Both the position numbers and the translations under genes were made by a program. DNA of 64,000 bases from Cardiocondyla obscurior. Taxonomy: Eukaryota; Arthropoda; Insecta; Hymenoptera; Formicidae. Position 1 is the stretch's first letter. Every line of letters begins with the position of its first letter. The stretch covers positions 1,836,381 to 1,900,380 of the forward strand of contig NC_091876.1 of the NCBI RefSeq assembly GCF_019399895.1, read 5' to 3'. Under the pieces are notes generated by a model, which was not told the DNA's origin, ran no database searches, and saw only the letters and a program-made list of their open reading frames with translations. This document shows positions 1 through 15,101 of the stretch, one piece after another.

Positions 1-3000
1 AATAAACACGGGAGAGGCAGAGAGGGCCCCCGAGGAGGCGACCGAGTCGTGAACGAGTTTTACGAATGTCGTAACTCTCCGTTACTCAACCGCCGGGGTG
101 CCGCATCGATAGACGATAATACAAAGATTGCCGGTTTTAAACAATAACGACACGCTGAATCCGACAGTCGTAACGCGGACCTGAGACTTTACGTTCGTAG
201 CGAAAACACGGCGTTACGTAAACCCGTGCTCTCGCCGGGTGCAGCTTTTCTTTTACTGCCACGAAAAATATCAGTCCCCTCGCGAAAATTTCACCTACTC
301 GTCTCGCGTTCTCACGGCAGAAAATTAAGCCTTAATACATTTTTTTATCTTTATCGTTTATAAATAGCAATAAAAAGATAGGACGATATGTTAACGTTAA
401 AAAAGCCAAAAAACTTCCTACCATAATTTTTAGAAGCAACATGTTGCTTGAAACACCCTGTAGATATTTTTTTAATTTATAAATTTTTTTCCCCCGGAAG
501 AATGTATTTTAATAAATATGCGTTAATTAAATTCCAATAAAAATTTCGAACGTGAGTTAACTATAGGGTACCGTATTGCGTGCTTCCTCTCTAAAGAGCC
601 AACGAGGGCAATTACGTTGCGCCAGGATTACAGAGAAGTGCGTGACCCACTGACTACACCTTTCGATATAATTTAATGACAGAATTTTCCCTCCCCGTCT
701 GTTTCCTTAAACTTTGTATTGCGAGCTTTACAATTACATTCAGTTAATTAAGGCGCATTTGTCTTACGTTTTAATATTTAATGCTCGTTCTTTCAAATTA
801 AAAATATTAATATTCCATAATATTACATCTAGCTTTTCGTTAAATTTATTCATGTCGCGAGCGGTGCGATTCAGCGACTGGGGAACGCGGTGCAAATTCA
901 CGGGGAAAACGCGTGCGTGACCGCGGCCGGATGTATTTTCTCGCAAGTTGCCCTTTCAGAGGAAGCTGAAAAGTGTGCAAAATATCGAGGCTAAAGCGGC
1001 AGCATTCTTGCACGAAAATCGCGGCGAGCGTGACGAAAAAAATGCATCGTACAGTCCCGATCGATCGATCGGCCTAATTAATATATTGTTAACTTTCCGT
1101 CGACTCGATCCTGAATGCGTCGATGCACCTAACGCGGAGTTGGCCTTCCGTTCGCCGGCAATTACACATTTCGCTAAATGGTGCATTTTGTAAACGCGAT
1201 ATGTGCATATAATATAGACGCGCGGCCAATGTAATTTGCCACCTGCACGAGAGTCAGCGGAATGGCAACAAGTCCCAACGCGACGCTTTGCAAAAGATAC
1301 GCAATATCGTTTTACGCTACTTTCTTCTGTCGCGACGTTAGCGGATCCCGGTGGATAAACGGACTCGCGAGAAGTGGTATCCCGCGCTATGTAATTTTTT
1401 GTGCGTGATAGTTGGCTATTTACCGAGTAAATGTTTCTTCAAGTACGGAATACTTAACCGCTTAAATAGAATGTAAGAAATATTTGCGAAGCGGAGACTG
1501 CATAATTTCGCAGCATGCAAGAATGCTCATTGCGTAGACCTTAAAAATACTAATCGTTTCTGAATGTTGACTCGACACAGGGTCGAGTATATATATATAT
1601 TTTTTTTTTTCTTGGCGCGGATTACAATGCGCGAGATAGAAATTATGGCTAAAAAAATTTGACGTTGCGATTAAATGTGTATATGAAAAAAAAAAGTAGA
1701 TAAATAAAATAAAAGATGTTCTCGGCGTACCGTGAAATAAAAAATTATCGCGCGGAATCAGAAACGGAAGATTCTTCGGTTACATCGCGTTCTAAAAATA
1801 AAAGGTATCATGTGGAAAATAATTCCTATAAAAACACGCGGGGATATAAATTACAGCCGACATTCCTCACCGGCGTCGCTTACAAATCCGTTTTCGATCG
1901 GCTGATTGATCGACGTACGTCCGATCGCTGATAAGACCGATCGTCAAAGGATGCAACGTCTTACCTACGAGTGTCTAAAAATACCGATCATTATTAATCG
2001 GCGGTTCGACATTGCGGCCAGCGCGCAAACAACGGATTTCTCGCGATGGGGAATGAAGAAAGAGGAAACCTATGAGCCGAGGCGAAGGGAAGAAAAGAAG
2101 ATGATCTCACCCGGCAAAAAATGGCGCACGCGGTCCTCCCCCCCCCTCTGACCCCGTCCCGCTCCTCTCCGGCGCAATTACATCGGCGTTACATGCCTGA
2201 TCGGGTTTAACGATTGCGCGTCAAATTATCTAAGTAAGAAAAAGGGGCGCTTCTCTCTCGGCTTTGCTTTTCGCTCTCTCCTCTCTCCACCCACTTGCGC
2301 CGACAGAAAATTCCGCGGTTCGCTGATCCTGGGTCCGCGGCGAAGATTAACGAACGTGCCGTGCTTCTATCTTTCTTTCTCGCGCGGATTTGGAGGCCGG
2401 CGGTTACATCTAAGTAATTTGCGACGAGATTAACTCCCTCCCGTACAGCCAAAAAGAGAAAATACCTCTGCCTTGCGGTAATACGGTGTCCGAGGCCAAT
2501 TACGTTTCCCTTTAACCGCAGGACGCTTTAATCACCGATTCGTTTTACTCGCGTTTCTATTTTCACGTCACACCCACGACATTCAATTCGCGCGGTGGAA
2601 ATTAACAAGCGGGGGGGAGCCTTCGCCGCGCGGCGCGGCCCTTTCGCGGGACAATCTAATTACTATCGACGAACGCGAGTAATGGGACCCGCGCGATTCA
2701 CGGAGACGCGGAGTTTATAAGTAATTGTCGGTACGGGAAAACGAGTATCATCACGTTCAATGCCACGCGGCTGGCCCGCCGTCGCTCGCGCGCGTCTTGT
2801 AATTTTATTCGCGGTAGAATGCAATTCCCGATGACGCCAACGACGAGGCGACCTTCGAGGATACGCATCCTTCTTTCTTTCGCGATTCGTCCCCCGTCCC
2901 TCTGCCCTACGTCCCTCGTCCATCTCCGTCTCCATCTCCATTTCGTTCTCCCGGCGCGCTATCGCGTAACAGTAACTCGCTTAAGCGTGCAATTTGTACT

Positions 3001-6000
3001 CGTCGAGATATAGATGATGCAGCGATGAAGAAAGCGTTATTTTTCCAATTAAAACGCCGCTGTTTGCCACATAGACGAAGACGCGGGCAGAGATAGAGAG
3101 AGAGAGAGAAAGAGAGAAGCGCCCGCGCTTGTAAATGCATTCGCCGCGAAGAAAAGTACCGTAACGAAGCGTCAAGGTTGCGCTTGTACGATACGGCTGA
3201 TCGGATCGTGTTTGCGTAATTTTACTTCGGCCGCAGTTAGTGGCGGCGAGTTTCTGCCTTTCGCGCGTTACGCTACTACTCGCATTGTTCGCCGAGCACC
3301 GCGAGGAAAGACGACGTATGCCAATGCAGAAAGAAAAATACGCGATGAACTTCGGAAGATACAAGGGCTCTCGCGAGTATCGAATCACTGCTGATAAAAT
3401 CTGTTTTTTTCTCTCTTTTCTTTTTTCTTTCTTTTTCGGCCAATTAAATTGCACGGCCGCCACGTTTTCGGCCGTAATTAAATTGGTCCCCGCTTTCGGC
3501 GGGGATCGAAAAAGGGACGAAGCGATCGATCGCGTATAACGAGCTTAATTAATTTTAACACTCCCGTCGTGTATCGCGCCCGATCGCGGTCTCACGTTAA
3601 TCGGATTATTCGTCGCAATAAAATCTGCATAAATCCTACGTCGCCGGACGCGTTTACCGCATTTCTACCAATTAAGCTTACAAAATCACTCAAGTGCCTA
3701 CGCTAAGTAAGCCGGGATTTGCTCGTTTTTCGCGCACGCAATTGCGGCAACGTTTATTAGATGGATAAGCAGTGGCGATCAATCTCGCTCCTCGGACTAC
3801 GGGCTTAATTAATTTTAACCTCAGACGCGTACACGCTACTGTTTGTAAATTATTATTATCAAGCGCTCGATATTTGCAATAAAGTTTCCGTAAATCCGGT
3901 GCTAATTGTGTATCAATTACAGTACGATTCAGTCAATTAAATAATCGTAAATACAGTCGTGGTCGAACTAATCTACTTGTCGCTTCGGATTTTTTTTTTT
4001 TTATCAGCGAATATTCTATGTAGCTTCTATGAAATATTTACACGATGAAAAAAATTACGTATAAACTGCCAACTAGAATAATGTAAAAATATGTTTTTTT
4101 TTAATTTATATATCGTAATGACTGTGACTTTCTCTCGATTACAAATATCAAAATAAAATTTATCAATATCTTTCGCGCTTTCGTTGAAACGCACGAGGCA
4201 TGCGTGCACTTCGAATTCGCGGCGTCGATACCGTCAATTACCAGACGTAGATACATAAATCGACTCCCGGTGCAACGCTTCCACGTTGCACTGCGAACGA
4301 GGACTGAAATAGGCGACCGGTGAAACTAGTTTTTACCGTAAATCCACGGTGCACTGTATAGTCGGAAAAGTTATCGTCCGGCAACGAAACAAAGTAGGCG
4401 ACCTTCGGTGACAAAGGGATATCGCTGGAATAAGGATAAACTGGTTCCGGCCGCGACTTTTTTATTTTTTTATTTTTGTAGAAGTTCGACCATACCATAT
4501 TACGAAATCACGTTCGTTTCGTCTTCTATTTTATAACGTGCCACGTCGAATGTTTCATCTCCCGCTGCGCGCTTACGAGAAATTATTTCTTTCTCTTATT
4601 GCAGTTCGCTCCGTGGAATTTTTAAATTCCCGATCGTTGTATTAATATCCGTCAATCTTTCTATTGTTTCTACGTATTATTTAAAAGACTCTTATCTAAT
4701 GTATAATATATCAATAAAAATTAAATTTAAAAGAGAATTATTTATTAATTTTTTTTAAGTTACCCAACGCTTTCCCTTACATTATTAATTGCTCCGTAAT
4801 AATTAAGAAACGATTAATCAGCTATGTTTTCTACATAAAATTTTTAAGACCCTTTCATTTAATTATTAATGCGAAGACTCGGGGCGAGTTGAATCTCGCA
4901 AGGCGAGACATGTAGGAAGTGATGCTGCTGGCCGCGAAATAACTCGTGGATGCGTTCTCGAAATACATTCGATACCGTCGTCGTTATCTCGCGAGGGGGG
5001 CTCGCGTCAAATACGCGCCTATCCCGTCCAGCCGCGACGTGCGTAGACGTGCAAAGAATGGCGTGCGCTCGGACGCATACAGATACACGGGGATGTGCCT
5101 GTCGTGGCAAAAAGGCGGGAGGCAATCACGACCAGGCCCGAATATGGGCGAGTAAGGTCAGGGTGCGAACGCAGCCGAGAACGAGGAATGCCATTACGCG
5201 CGTTTCGAAGTCGCTGTCACGGTCCGGTCGCCCGTTTCTCGCCTGCCCACCCTCTCGCCCCCGTCGAGCAATGCACCGAGGAACGTGCGCGAAAAATTCG
5301 TCCATTCGTGGACACTCGAACGTCACAAAAAGTCCGATCTTTCCGACGTTCGTTTCGCTACAAGAAGCTAAAAAAAAGTGCGCTCGCGCCACCACGCTGC
5401 CGTTCGTTAAGTACAATTTTAGTGCACGAGTCCCTTATATTTTACGATAAATTGCGCACGCATTTGCATTTCGTGCAGTTTACCATTGCCATTTAGGATA
5501 GTATTAACAATAAATTATATGAATGAATACCCGAGAGTACTTCGCCGGAAACGAGGCTGTTCCTCGAGCCTACTCGTGACTGACCGAAACGGGCAACCCG
5601 ACAGATCCGGCGGATTATAGACGAGTGTTTTTATTTCTCCACGTGTTACGTAAGTGTTTCGAAAGTACCCCGGAAGATGGACCGGGCCCATTGTGCATTG
5701 TTACCGTCTCGCGTTTCGAGATTTCACGGGGTTGCAGCATCGTGGGCCGCTAAAATCACGTCTTCGATTATCCGCCCTTCAGCCGTATCTACGTCTTTTT
5801 AATTCGCGTACCGAGTTTATCGTTAAATCGACGTCGAACGTTTTGACGACCGGGAAGGATCGCGGGGCAGCTGACTCTGCCACCGTGGTACACGTGGCCC
5901 GGGAGCATGAGGAGCAACCGCGAGAGGTTGGCGCGTTTCGACCGAAATGCAACGACGGGCTAAGCCGCGCGCTCGCTCGCTCGGTGTGCATTGCAATGCG

Positions 6001-9000
6001 ATGCAGGCAGCATAAAGCAAGCTGCCATACATGGGGCGACCGTCAGCCGACTCCGGGTTACAGCAGGACCAGCTCTCGGCTTCGAGCGTCGAAGGAAGAC
6101 GGAACGAGACCGCGGGGCGAGGCAAGGGAAGCACGGCAGAAACGGAAAAGGACGTCAAGACGACGGCCGCGGCGCGAAAGAAAGAGACAGCGGGAAACGA
6201 CGAAGGGAGGGCGGCGGAGGAAGGGCGACCGTAAACCGTGTTATCCGCGCGCGCGCCTATGTGTGTGTATGTGTGTGTACGCGGGCAGCACGAGATTGTG
6301 CTCGCGGAGAGCCAGGCTTCCTCTCCCCGTCGAGATAAACCTGGACTCTCTCGCTCCTCACGAACGGAACCGCATGAAAAGATCTCGCCAGAGGTCCTCG
6401 ACACCCTCCCCCGTTAAAAGTGCATCTTCGTAAAGTACGATAACGCTTTTCGACGCTCAGAAATGACCGAAAACTATAATTCTAATAAATAAAAAAAAAA
6501 TAAAAAAAACTGCATGCTATAAAAAAAATATTCGTCTTAATTCAACGGCAGTCCACGGACCTCACATCTTCTAAGTTTACAGCGTAAACGCGATTTATCA
6601 GTTTCCAAATTTATTCTGATTCAGAAAACGCGTGTGTGCAAAAGAGCCTTCTCACGACAGGCGACGTATAATAAGAATCCTAAGCGGGATTATCGATCAA
6701 AGGGGGCGATCACGCGCGCGTGTTGCACCGCAATCGACATTTAATGCGCGATTAATTAAACTGAAATCAGATACATACTAACAAACTCAGACGTGGCGAA
6801 ACGCGCCTGGTCGATTATTAGCCGTCAATTAAAATCAATTAGGAGCATCCGCCACGAAAGTGCGAAACCCTACCGAAGGCCGTCGCTTCGTTCGCTCGAA
6901 AAAAAATTGATTTCACCCAAGCCGATTACAATCCCAACGTGCTTAAAAGTTTCCGACAGAGATAGAAAAAGGTAGATAAAAAGAGAAAAAGAAAAAGGGC
7001 CCCCTTCCCCCCAAGGGGGGGAGGAAGCAAACGTTTAATAGCCCGCACGGTGAGTCTTGCGCACGTAACGGCCGTCCCGTTACGTTCCCTATCGTCCATT
7101 AAATCGCAATTAATTAAATACGAAAATTATTCATCTCGGCCGCGCGCGTTACACGCGAGCCCGGACCGCGCGGCGCGCGGCACCGCATAGGTAGGTATGC
7201 AAACACATCCGCGCGCCATTCACACGACAACGGGGCTAGCGCGAAGAGAAGGTGCCGATGATTAATTCCAGGCGCAACGTTCCCCGACGTCGTTACGCGC
7301 GTCGTGCTCCTCTACGCTCGTACCGGAGATCGAATTCCCCTAACCTTGTAAAGCGGAGGCTTACACGCCGTTACACATATCGCCGAAGGTGTCGAAGGCG
7401 CGCGCTGAACACCTACACGCGACGGATTAGACAGCCGCACACGTGTCGGAGACGAGCCCTCCCCTTCCCCCCCTCCCTCCCGCGTTTCACCCCGCGGTTC
7501 TCTATCTCGCGATCTATTTTCCTACGCCTCGGCGCACCCTCCGCACCACGGGCGTTTGTTCTTTATAAATTGAAAGAGCCGTACGAGCCCGCGTATCTCA
7601 ATTAATATATAATTAGTCGGTGAATACGTCTCTTTTAATAGATAAGAAGCGCGTTTAACTGATCGCTCGCTTTAATTTCTACGTCATAATTGCTCCTTTA
7701 ACTGGTCGCATTTCGTATTTCTATTTATATAGAGAAACCCGTTCGCGAGAGCCGGGATTCCCCCGGTGCCTTTTCCATATCAGATATGTTTCACGTGGAT
7801 AATACGAGCCGCGCTCAAGTAGGCGAACCGCGAGAATGTCATCGCGGCCTTGACATTTTACGCTCGCGCGGACGCGCGAGTGCGCCCAGCGGAATTTTCA
7901 GCTCGCGCCCCGGTTCGGTTTTCGTGACAGACGGCCCCTCTGGGAGTGCGGGGAGCAGCCGCGTATTAATTACGTTATAAATTAATGTAGTAGCAGACGC
8001 ATTATCCCAGATGTAAACAGTGCGTGCGATTAATTGAGCCGAGTAATTAGCTAGGTGGCTAATTAAAAAGACATTCAATTATTATGTCAATTACCGACGT
8101 CGCGTGGATCCGTATTGTATACATAATTTCGAGTAATTACGTCCGAGTAACATTTCTAGACTTGTTTCATAAAATTTAGACCACGGAAAGTGTATCTCTT
8201 AGTCACCGCGGTATCTTCGGTAATTATCTCGATTCTTTTCTTTTACCTTTTTATTAAACCGCTCATTTTCTTTTCTTCACGGTGCACGTTATAAATACGC
8301 GGCGCATTCTTTTCTTATGTCTTTGGCATTAATATCACGAGTGCAATAGAAACTTCTCAAAGTAGATATACGGCATTACAAATGCATAAGAGTCCTGGCG
8401 TTAATGGCTATAATTAGATGGAAGAGTCCATTTCGCGTATCAATGAGACGAACATTGAACTCCATGTAATTATCCAGCTATCGTCCTCTCGTTGAACTCG
8501 TAGTATAAATAGCCGCGTGTGTCAGCGTTGCAAAATTACGCGCCGTACGGGCTCATTGAAAGGGAATGTCGTTACCGTTCGTTTTTTATTACAAATTTTC
8601 AATCGAGGGAGCGCAGTACGAACCGGGCTTTTAAATACGGCCGATATTGCAGAAAATAATGTGAGCGCACGACAAAGGCGTATTATTTCGAAGTAGCATT
8701 AACAAAATAATAAGAAATTAACGTCGACTTATCCAGCAGATGTGTCTTCAATTTATAATCATTTATAAAATAAATGCATAATATCTTAACTAATTTACTT
8801 CTAAAATAAGAATTTATGCAGACACATGCAGATACACGTTGTAAATTTTTGTTTCATCTCGTATTAATAAAATTATTTTATACGTATAACTTTTATCTGA
8901 ATTAAACCCGAATAAATTATAAAATAAAATTTTCTTATTATTTTTTTTTTTTTTTTCCTTTTTTTCTTAATTTTACGTCGGCAAATTATCGATGATAATT

Positions 9001-9299
9001 TGTCGACATAACGTTAGAAGGACAGGCAAGAATATCCAACTTATTCCTTAAGTACTGAGTACCAAGCGGCGCGTTCAAAACGCCTCCGCGAGAGAATACA
9101 AAGAAGCATTTCGCGAAGGGGGAAGATGCTCGTATCCGCGCGAGACGCCTCATAAGAAGCAATCTCTTACGCGAGGCCAAGAAATCGCCTGCTCACTTTT
9201 CTACATTCTACGAATAAAATGATAAGCCGACGATATATCGTCTACGTTATATTCTCTCGCAGCACACATCTCCGCGACTTTTTCTGCGATCCGTGCGCG

Positions 9300-9387
9300 A
9301 AGAACGAAGGGAGGAAAAAAAAAAAAGAAAGACAGAGAGAAAGAGAGAGAGAGAGACGAAGGGGAGAAGAGGGAGAGAACCCTTCCC
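9300..9387. repeat. Purine tract with GA repeat
   Basis: Nearly 90 bases are almost entirely A and G on the plus strand, including a run of 12 A and a GAGAGA block; only isolated pyrimidines (9305, 9333, 9357) interrupt it. Such tracts can form triplex DNA or bind GAGA-type factors; that role is inference. Confidence 0.75.
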
Positions 9388-9850
9388 GGTAAGACGATGA
9401 TCGGTCGTCGCAGCCTTGAAACCTGTCTCCTCGGGCCTGGCAAGTGCACGAGCAAGGGGTCCTCGATTTACACGGCGCCAGACCAAGATCAACGCGGAGA
9501 AATGCGTGCGCCGCGCGGCACGTTCTTTTTATTAATGACGGGATAGCCACCTCGACGAAGGTCGCGCCTGCCGATGATCTACATTAAATGACGATGATCC
9601 CCCCGACAGCGTAATAAGCGGACGGAAAAATTCGTGACGTTTGAGTGATATTAAACCTCTAGCTATGTAATGGCGCGCGGGATAGACGGCGGGGGGAAAA
9701 TTTATTCCCCGAGAAAGGCTCTGTGCGAGAAGACGAAGAGCACCAGCTCGATTACGTAATATTAAAGACATGAAAATTGAGACGTGGGACAAAAAGAGGA
9801 GAGAAAGCGCAACGCGTTCCCGGACGTCACAATAAAATCGGATATTTCCT

Positions 9851-9852
<2 letters not shown>

Positions 9853-9883
<31 letters not shown>
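9853..9883. repeat. Poly(T) run of about 31
   Basis: An uninterrupted T homopolymer. It could be the poly(A) tail of a retroposed sequence inserted on the minus strand, but no recognisable retroelement body flanks it. Length may be uncertain for sequencing reasons. Confidence 0.85.
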
Positions 9884-9888
<5 letters not shown>

Positions 9889-12800
9889 GGTTTTGAAACG
9901 CCACGTCCGCCTCGTGGAGGGACTTCTCGTGAATTTTCGAGTTTGCACTTTGATGACCCCCTCGAGTAAGTCTTGCGAAATGAAGCGTGCGTTTTTCGCG
10001 TGCAACGCGCCGCCGTATGCGGCCGACGCCAAGCGATTCTTTCGCGTTCCCGTCATATATTGCCCCGACGTTGGCCAACGGATACGGCCGCCGTAGGTCG
10101 GGGCGACAAAAGTCGGTCGATCCAGTTGGACACACACACGCACGCGATCTTATTGTTATTTATGAGCCGCGATATAAGGTATTAAGTAACGCTACTTTCA
10201 CTGTCGCCTACACGGCCGTTAAATTCCTGCCGGAGCCGCGGCTGCGAGCGGTTCCGCTCGCGAAACGACAAAGCAAGCGCGCTGCGCGACCCGCTCTGGG
10301 GGTCGAAAATTAATGAGAAACCCGCCGATACGACGCGATCGATCGTGCCGTGCGAACCGCGCCTGGCGAGAGAGAGAGACCGCGATCCGATCGTATCTCT
10401 TCCGCGAAATTGAGATATTATAATCCGACAGCCCGGCGGCGGCGTTCACGCACGTGAATTTGCACGTGGTTATGAGCGACTCCGTTTTCCACCGCGGCTA
10501 ATAAATCGCGCCGAACGAATAGTCGTCGTAAATATCACCCAACGAGGTATCGAATAAACACACAATTACCGAGCGTAAAACTTAGGTGCCGAGTGCGTAA
10601 AGACCGCGGCGAAATTAAACTTCCCTCCGTATCGACCGTCTTTAATAGCGACCGTATGAGAAAAGAATCGAGCGATAAAAGCGATTACGCGCGAACGTGT
10701 CTATGCCTTCGCTTCCGCCTTTTCGCTAATTGTATATTGATTTCTCATCCTAACGTTCGTATCGAGCGTATTTCTTCGCGGTTCAAGTTTCAGAAAAGAT
10801 AACGTAATTATTTTGGCTTCTTAATATTTTATTTAAATAAGACTAATTAAAAAAAATATATATATTTAACAAATTTAGGAAATAAATTTCAGCCTTAAAA
10901 TCGATCGTGGATCGTTACTTGATAACGTATGGGCATCGTAATGAACCGGCCACATTCCGAGGGCAACTCGGGGAAGAGGAGGCGAGGATTCACGGCCACG
11001 ATAACCCGAGACCGACAATAGGTAGCCTTGAATTTAGCAGAGCGGAAACTACGCCTATGCTCCCTCCCAGCCTCTCTAATTACTTTCTCCGCGGCGGTCT
11101 ATCGCCAAGATCTGGGCGAATATGGGCGCGAAACTATCCGGCTGCACTGCGAACGTACCGTGCATGACGTAATAGTAACCTACTTCCGCCCGGTGTTCAT
11201 TCATGTGCTATGAAAGAAGCGACGAGGGGAAAAGAGGAAAGAAGTCGGCACATCTGTGGTACCTCCCTTTCTTCTCCTCTTTTCTCTACGTGCCTCCGCG
11301 TCCTGGACACGCACGTTTGTCGGCGTATCGCGGTTATCGCTTTATCTACCTTCCCCCAAAACAACCCAATTTACGAGCGAACCGAGAATTGAATCTGGAT
11401 TCCAATTACGCGAACTCACGGAAACGGTCTCTACGTTCCGCGTACACGACAACTCGTCAATCGATGCACGAGCTATCATCGGTCGAGCAGACCTAGGAAC
11501 AAAAAAAAAAAACCCAACCGTCTATTCGAGTCATATCGACTTCCATCCGCACGCAAAGTCCAATTTCGATAAAACGAGACTTATTCGCTTGCGCGAAAGC
11601 TCAAATGAAATATCCGCTCGCGAAGGGAGACAGAACCGGCGAGAGTGAAATCGCGCCGAGATTGATCGGCGAATTCCTCGGTTTTCTCTGCACCTTAAGT
11701 AATACCGATGATTATGCATATAAGAGCCATTCTCCACGGATAATTTCGTAGTCCCAGTCCTACATAAATTGCGAGAGCGCGACCGCGCTGCGTGCAGCAA
11801 AACGCCCCGGCGTGAATGCATCCATGCGTGCGCGCGTGCACAGTAAAAGTCGATATAGTTACCCGCGGACGAGACGGCCGCAGCCTCGGAGGAAGCGCGC
11901 GCGAGATGCCTGGACCATTTGCACGGCCGGATCGCGCGCACGATCGTTTCTGTTCCGCACGTAAGACAGACCTGCCTAACGATCGACACTAATGGCCTGC
12001 AGAGGAGGGTATTAAACTTAATATCGCGTGGGAGGCGAGGCTCACTTTTGTCGGCGTGGAGAACGCGGCCGGGGCGATTTCGCATGGACGAGACGAGACG
12101 CGCGGCGCGTCTATCCGCGTTGATGCACCCACGGGACGACGGGCAACACCGATTTTCATCGGAAATCTCAAAAATTCGTCCTACTCAAATAACCGATCTA
12201 TTATCCTGTTGAAATTATTTACATAGCGGAAGCGTTGGACGCGAGAAGAAATTAAGAAATCGAAACGCCAAAATTAATCTATAGAATAAATAATTATCGC
12301 GCGGTCTATGAATTAAAATCGTACTGGCGTCAATCACCACGAAGATGTTTTATATTATTTAAACGGCGAGAAAACAATCGTAGGCGTCGGGTCGCGACAA
12401 ATACCGGCCGTTCTCGCAGAACGAGACTGACGTTTCTCGGCAAGTAGAGCGTCGCTCGCCACGAGCCTAAGTGATCGACGATATTCCACGGTCGTCGCGC
12501 CGAGTCACGCTGAATCCACCGCGCGTCGCCAAGAGGAGAAGCCAGGTTGCAGCCGACATATCGGAAGTGGAAAATAAACGAGCCATTTTTGCCATTTCAT
12601 TGGACGTCATTTCGCCGGGCACGCTCGAGCGCGCAGCGCCGCGATAACGTCGCGATCTCTACGAACGCATGGACGGCTTGATTTTTTTTTTTTTATCGCG
12701 GGACGAGTCTCAGCGTTCAGCATCTCCCTCGCTTTAAAGTGGAAAAAAAAATCCCGAAAATCGCTCTTGCATTTTCCGCAGCGCCTAATCTGACGGAATC

Positions 12801-15101
12801 CCGTCCGGAACTAATTTTTTTTTATCGCCGCAATAGCGGAATCGCATTTGCTCGCCTGTATTTGTTTGTACCGAGAGACACGCGGACTTCGCGCAGAAAA
12901 TTATGATAATGAAAAAGGCGTGGTTGCGTGGAAGGAGGGTGAATAATGTTCGCGATACTCGAAGAGAGAGAGAGAGAGAGAAAGAGCTCGGCGCAACGAC
13001 TTAACGCACCGCTACGCAATATTGCAATGTGCGCTCGTTTACAGCTGTCAATCTCGCTCGCAGCAATGTTATTAAATCCATTTACGTACGGCGTATAAAT
13101 GTACACGCGGCAGACAGGGCGCTTCACGGACCTCTCTCGCCCGAGTCGGACGCGCAATCGAAACATCTTGATTATTGACCGCAGAAACGATCGGCGAGCG
13201 CGCCTTGATCCGTGACGTTCAGCGCGCGGCAAATAATTAGCGTAATCAAAAGTTCGTTAGCAAAAATCGCCGTAGGTGGCTGTTAACGTTATCGCGAAGC
13301 GCCTAAAGTAAAACGCGAAAAAAATTAAAATACACCCTGCCGCGCATTGGCCTTGTTATTACTTAATGGAAGATTTACCGACGGGCTTCTGACGAGTTAA
13401 GTGTTCTAGCGAACGAAAGAAAAAAACACGATTGCGAATATTAACGTAATAATGTAATAAAAATGTTGTGTTCTACTAATTGAGAGATTAATGTACTTCT
13501 TATCATTCGCTTCCGTTCTTTTTTAATGAAATTCTTTTTTATATAAATATAATTGGATAACTCGTTAAAAAGATAAACTTTCCGATCTGCATTCTTCCGC
13601 TTGTCAGCTCCGAACGTTCGTTTTATTTAAACAACCCTGTCTGCACGTCCGCGTAAAGAAATCTGTCGAAATCGTGACGCGACATGCGAATATCATGTAC
13701 GCGTGCATGCTAACATGCCAGAAAGAAGATATTTAAATACCGCGAAGCATGTTTTTGTAAATCATGTTGTTGGTCGTTGATGGATAATCCGGTTGCATGT
13801 CCGACGTGTCGAAACATACGCTCGATAAAAAGCTATTAATTACGCAAGCGAGACACGCGTGTACGTGTAGAATTTAAGGACACCGAACTGGTTCAAAAAA
13901 AAAAAAGAAAAAAAAAAGAAAAAAAGAAATCGAGTAAAAATCATTGACGATACTACACGCGGCACGCATGAGTCATTTTCTACATTACACAGGCCGCGCG
14001 ATAGTCGAGCAACGCGGTGAACTACGGCCGCGTTATCTGATCCATTCATCTGGGGCAATTCATTTGGCGGCGAAGGCCTAGCCGAAAGAACGACAATCCG
14101 TCGCGCAGACTTCGCCGCGCCGCGTTGCAGAAATCGCGGGGATCGAGGTGAAAAAGGAGATTTCGCAACGCGGTTAATTGCACGCGTGCATGGGAAAAAA
14201 AAAACGCCGATTATTAGCTCGCTATTCTGCGATGATGATTTATGGGCGCGTATTGGCTATGGAAACCATTAGCGTCGAGATTACGCGAGCCGCGGAAAAG
14301 GTCCCGGCGGCGCGGAGAATCGGCCCCGTACACGGTATAATGATTTTACGGATAAATAGATTGCAGGCTCTAAATTGACCCTGAATGACGCTGATTAAGG
14401 CACCATTGGATCCACAAGCGCGCGTGATAGGTCGCTGATCAACCGGTTGACCGTAAGATTTCCGGTCGAACCGGGTGAAAGTATGTCACATTCGTTACAA
14501 TATGAGAGATCTCGACCGGCTGCGAAAACATTTAAATCTCTAGACCATGAATATCTGTGTCAGTGGCTTAGAGGGAACGTTTTAGCTACGTTCGTGTCCT
14601 CGAATAAAATTATTCCGGCCGTTATTAGTATTCTGCGTATCGCACGGAGTTTCTTTTCTCGAGAAAAGTGTTATTAAAAATTCTTGACTAATTTTATTTA
14701 AAATCCTATCTATTAAAAAATATATCGATATCATTAATGTCGCGTTCTGTTCTACGTTTTCTTTTTCTCTCTCTCTCTCTCTTTTTTTTTAATTTTATTT
14801 ATAATATCGCGTGGAAATACGACGTTTTGTACTTGGGGCATTCTATCGGTACTTATCGATACATTCATCTCTGACATACGAGACTTTTCGAGCCGTTTAT
14901 CTTCGTCGTAAAACGTCAAGCGAGACAAATGCGATTCGCAGGAGTCCTTTGTTCGTCGCTTTTCCAAGAAGCTCGCGGGCGGGATCTAAAGGCTCCTCCA
15001 CCCCCGTGTCGCAGATCAAGAAGATCCATTAGATTATTTCCGATCGGGATCCTGCCGACCTTCCCTGCGGCTGAAATAGGACCTTCGTCTCTCCTACGTG
15101 T

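Noticed and set aside
5654..6433. A 259-codon plus-strand ORF, the longest in the left half
   Set aside because: It is extremely Arg/Ser/Pro-rich, starts at a non-ATG-like context in CpG-rich DNA, is overlapped by a 193-codon ORF on the other strand and two more on its own strand, and shows no domain.
7001..7026. C-run followed by G-run (possible hairpin)
   Set aside because: It is a low-complexity CCCCCC/GGGGGGG pairing with no terminator or RNA context in a eukaryotic genome.
8982..9007. Short imperfect inverted repeat (CGGCAAATTATC / GATAATTTGTCG)
   Set aside because: Twelve-base arms in AT-rich DNA are expected by chance in 64 kb; no loop or flanking feature supports a function.
9532..10143. 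A 203-codon minus-strand ORF
   Set aside because: It runs through the poly(T) tract as a poly-Lys stretch, which is a compositional artefact; no family features.
11531..12085. A 184-codon minus-strand ORF
   Set aside because: Arg/Ser/Cys-rich low-specificity composition in CpG-rich DNA, with opposing ORFs of similar size and no splice partners.
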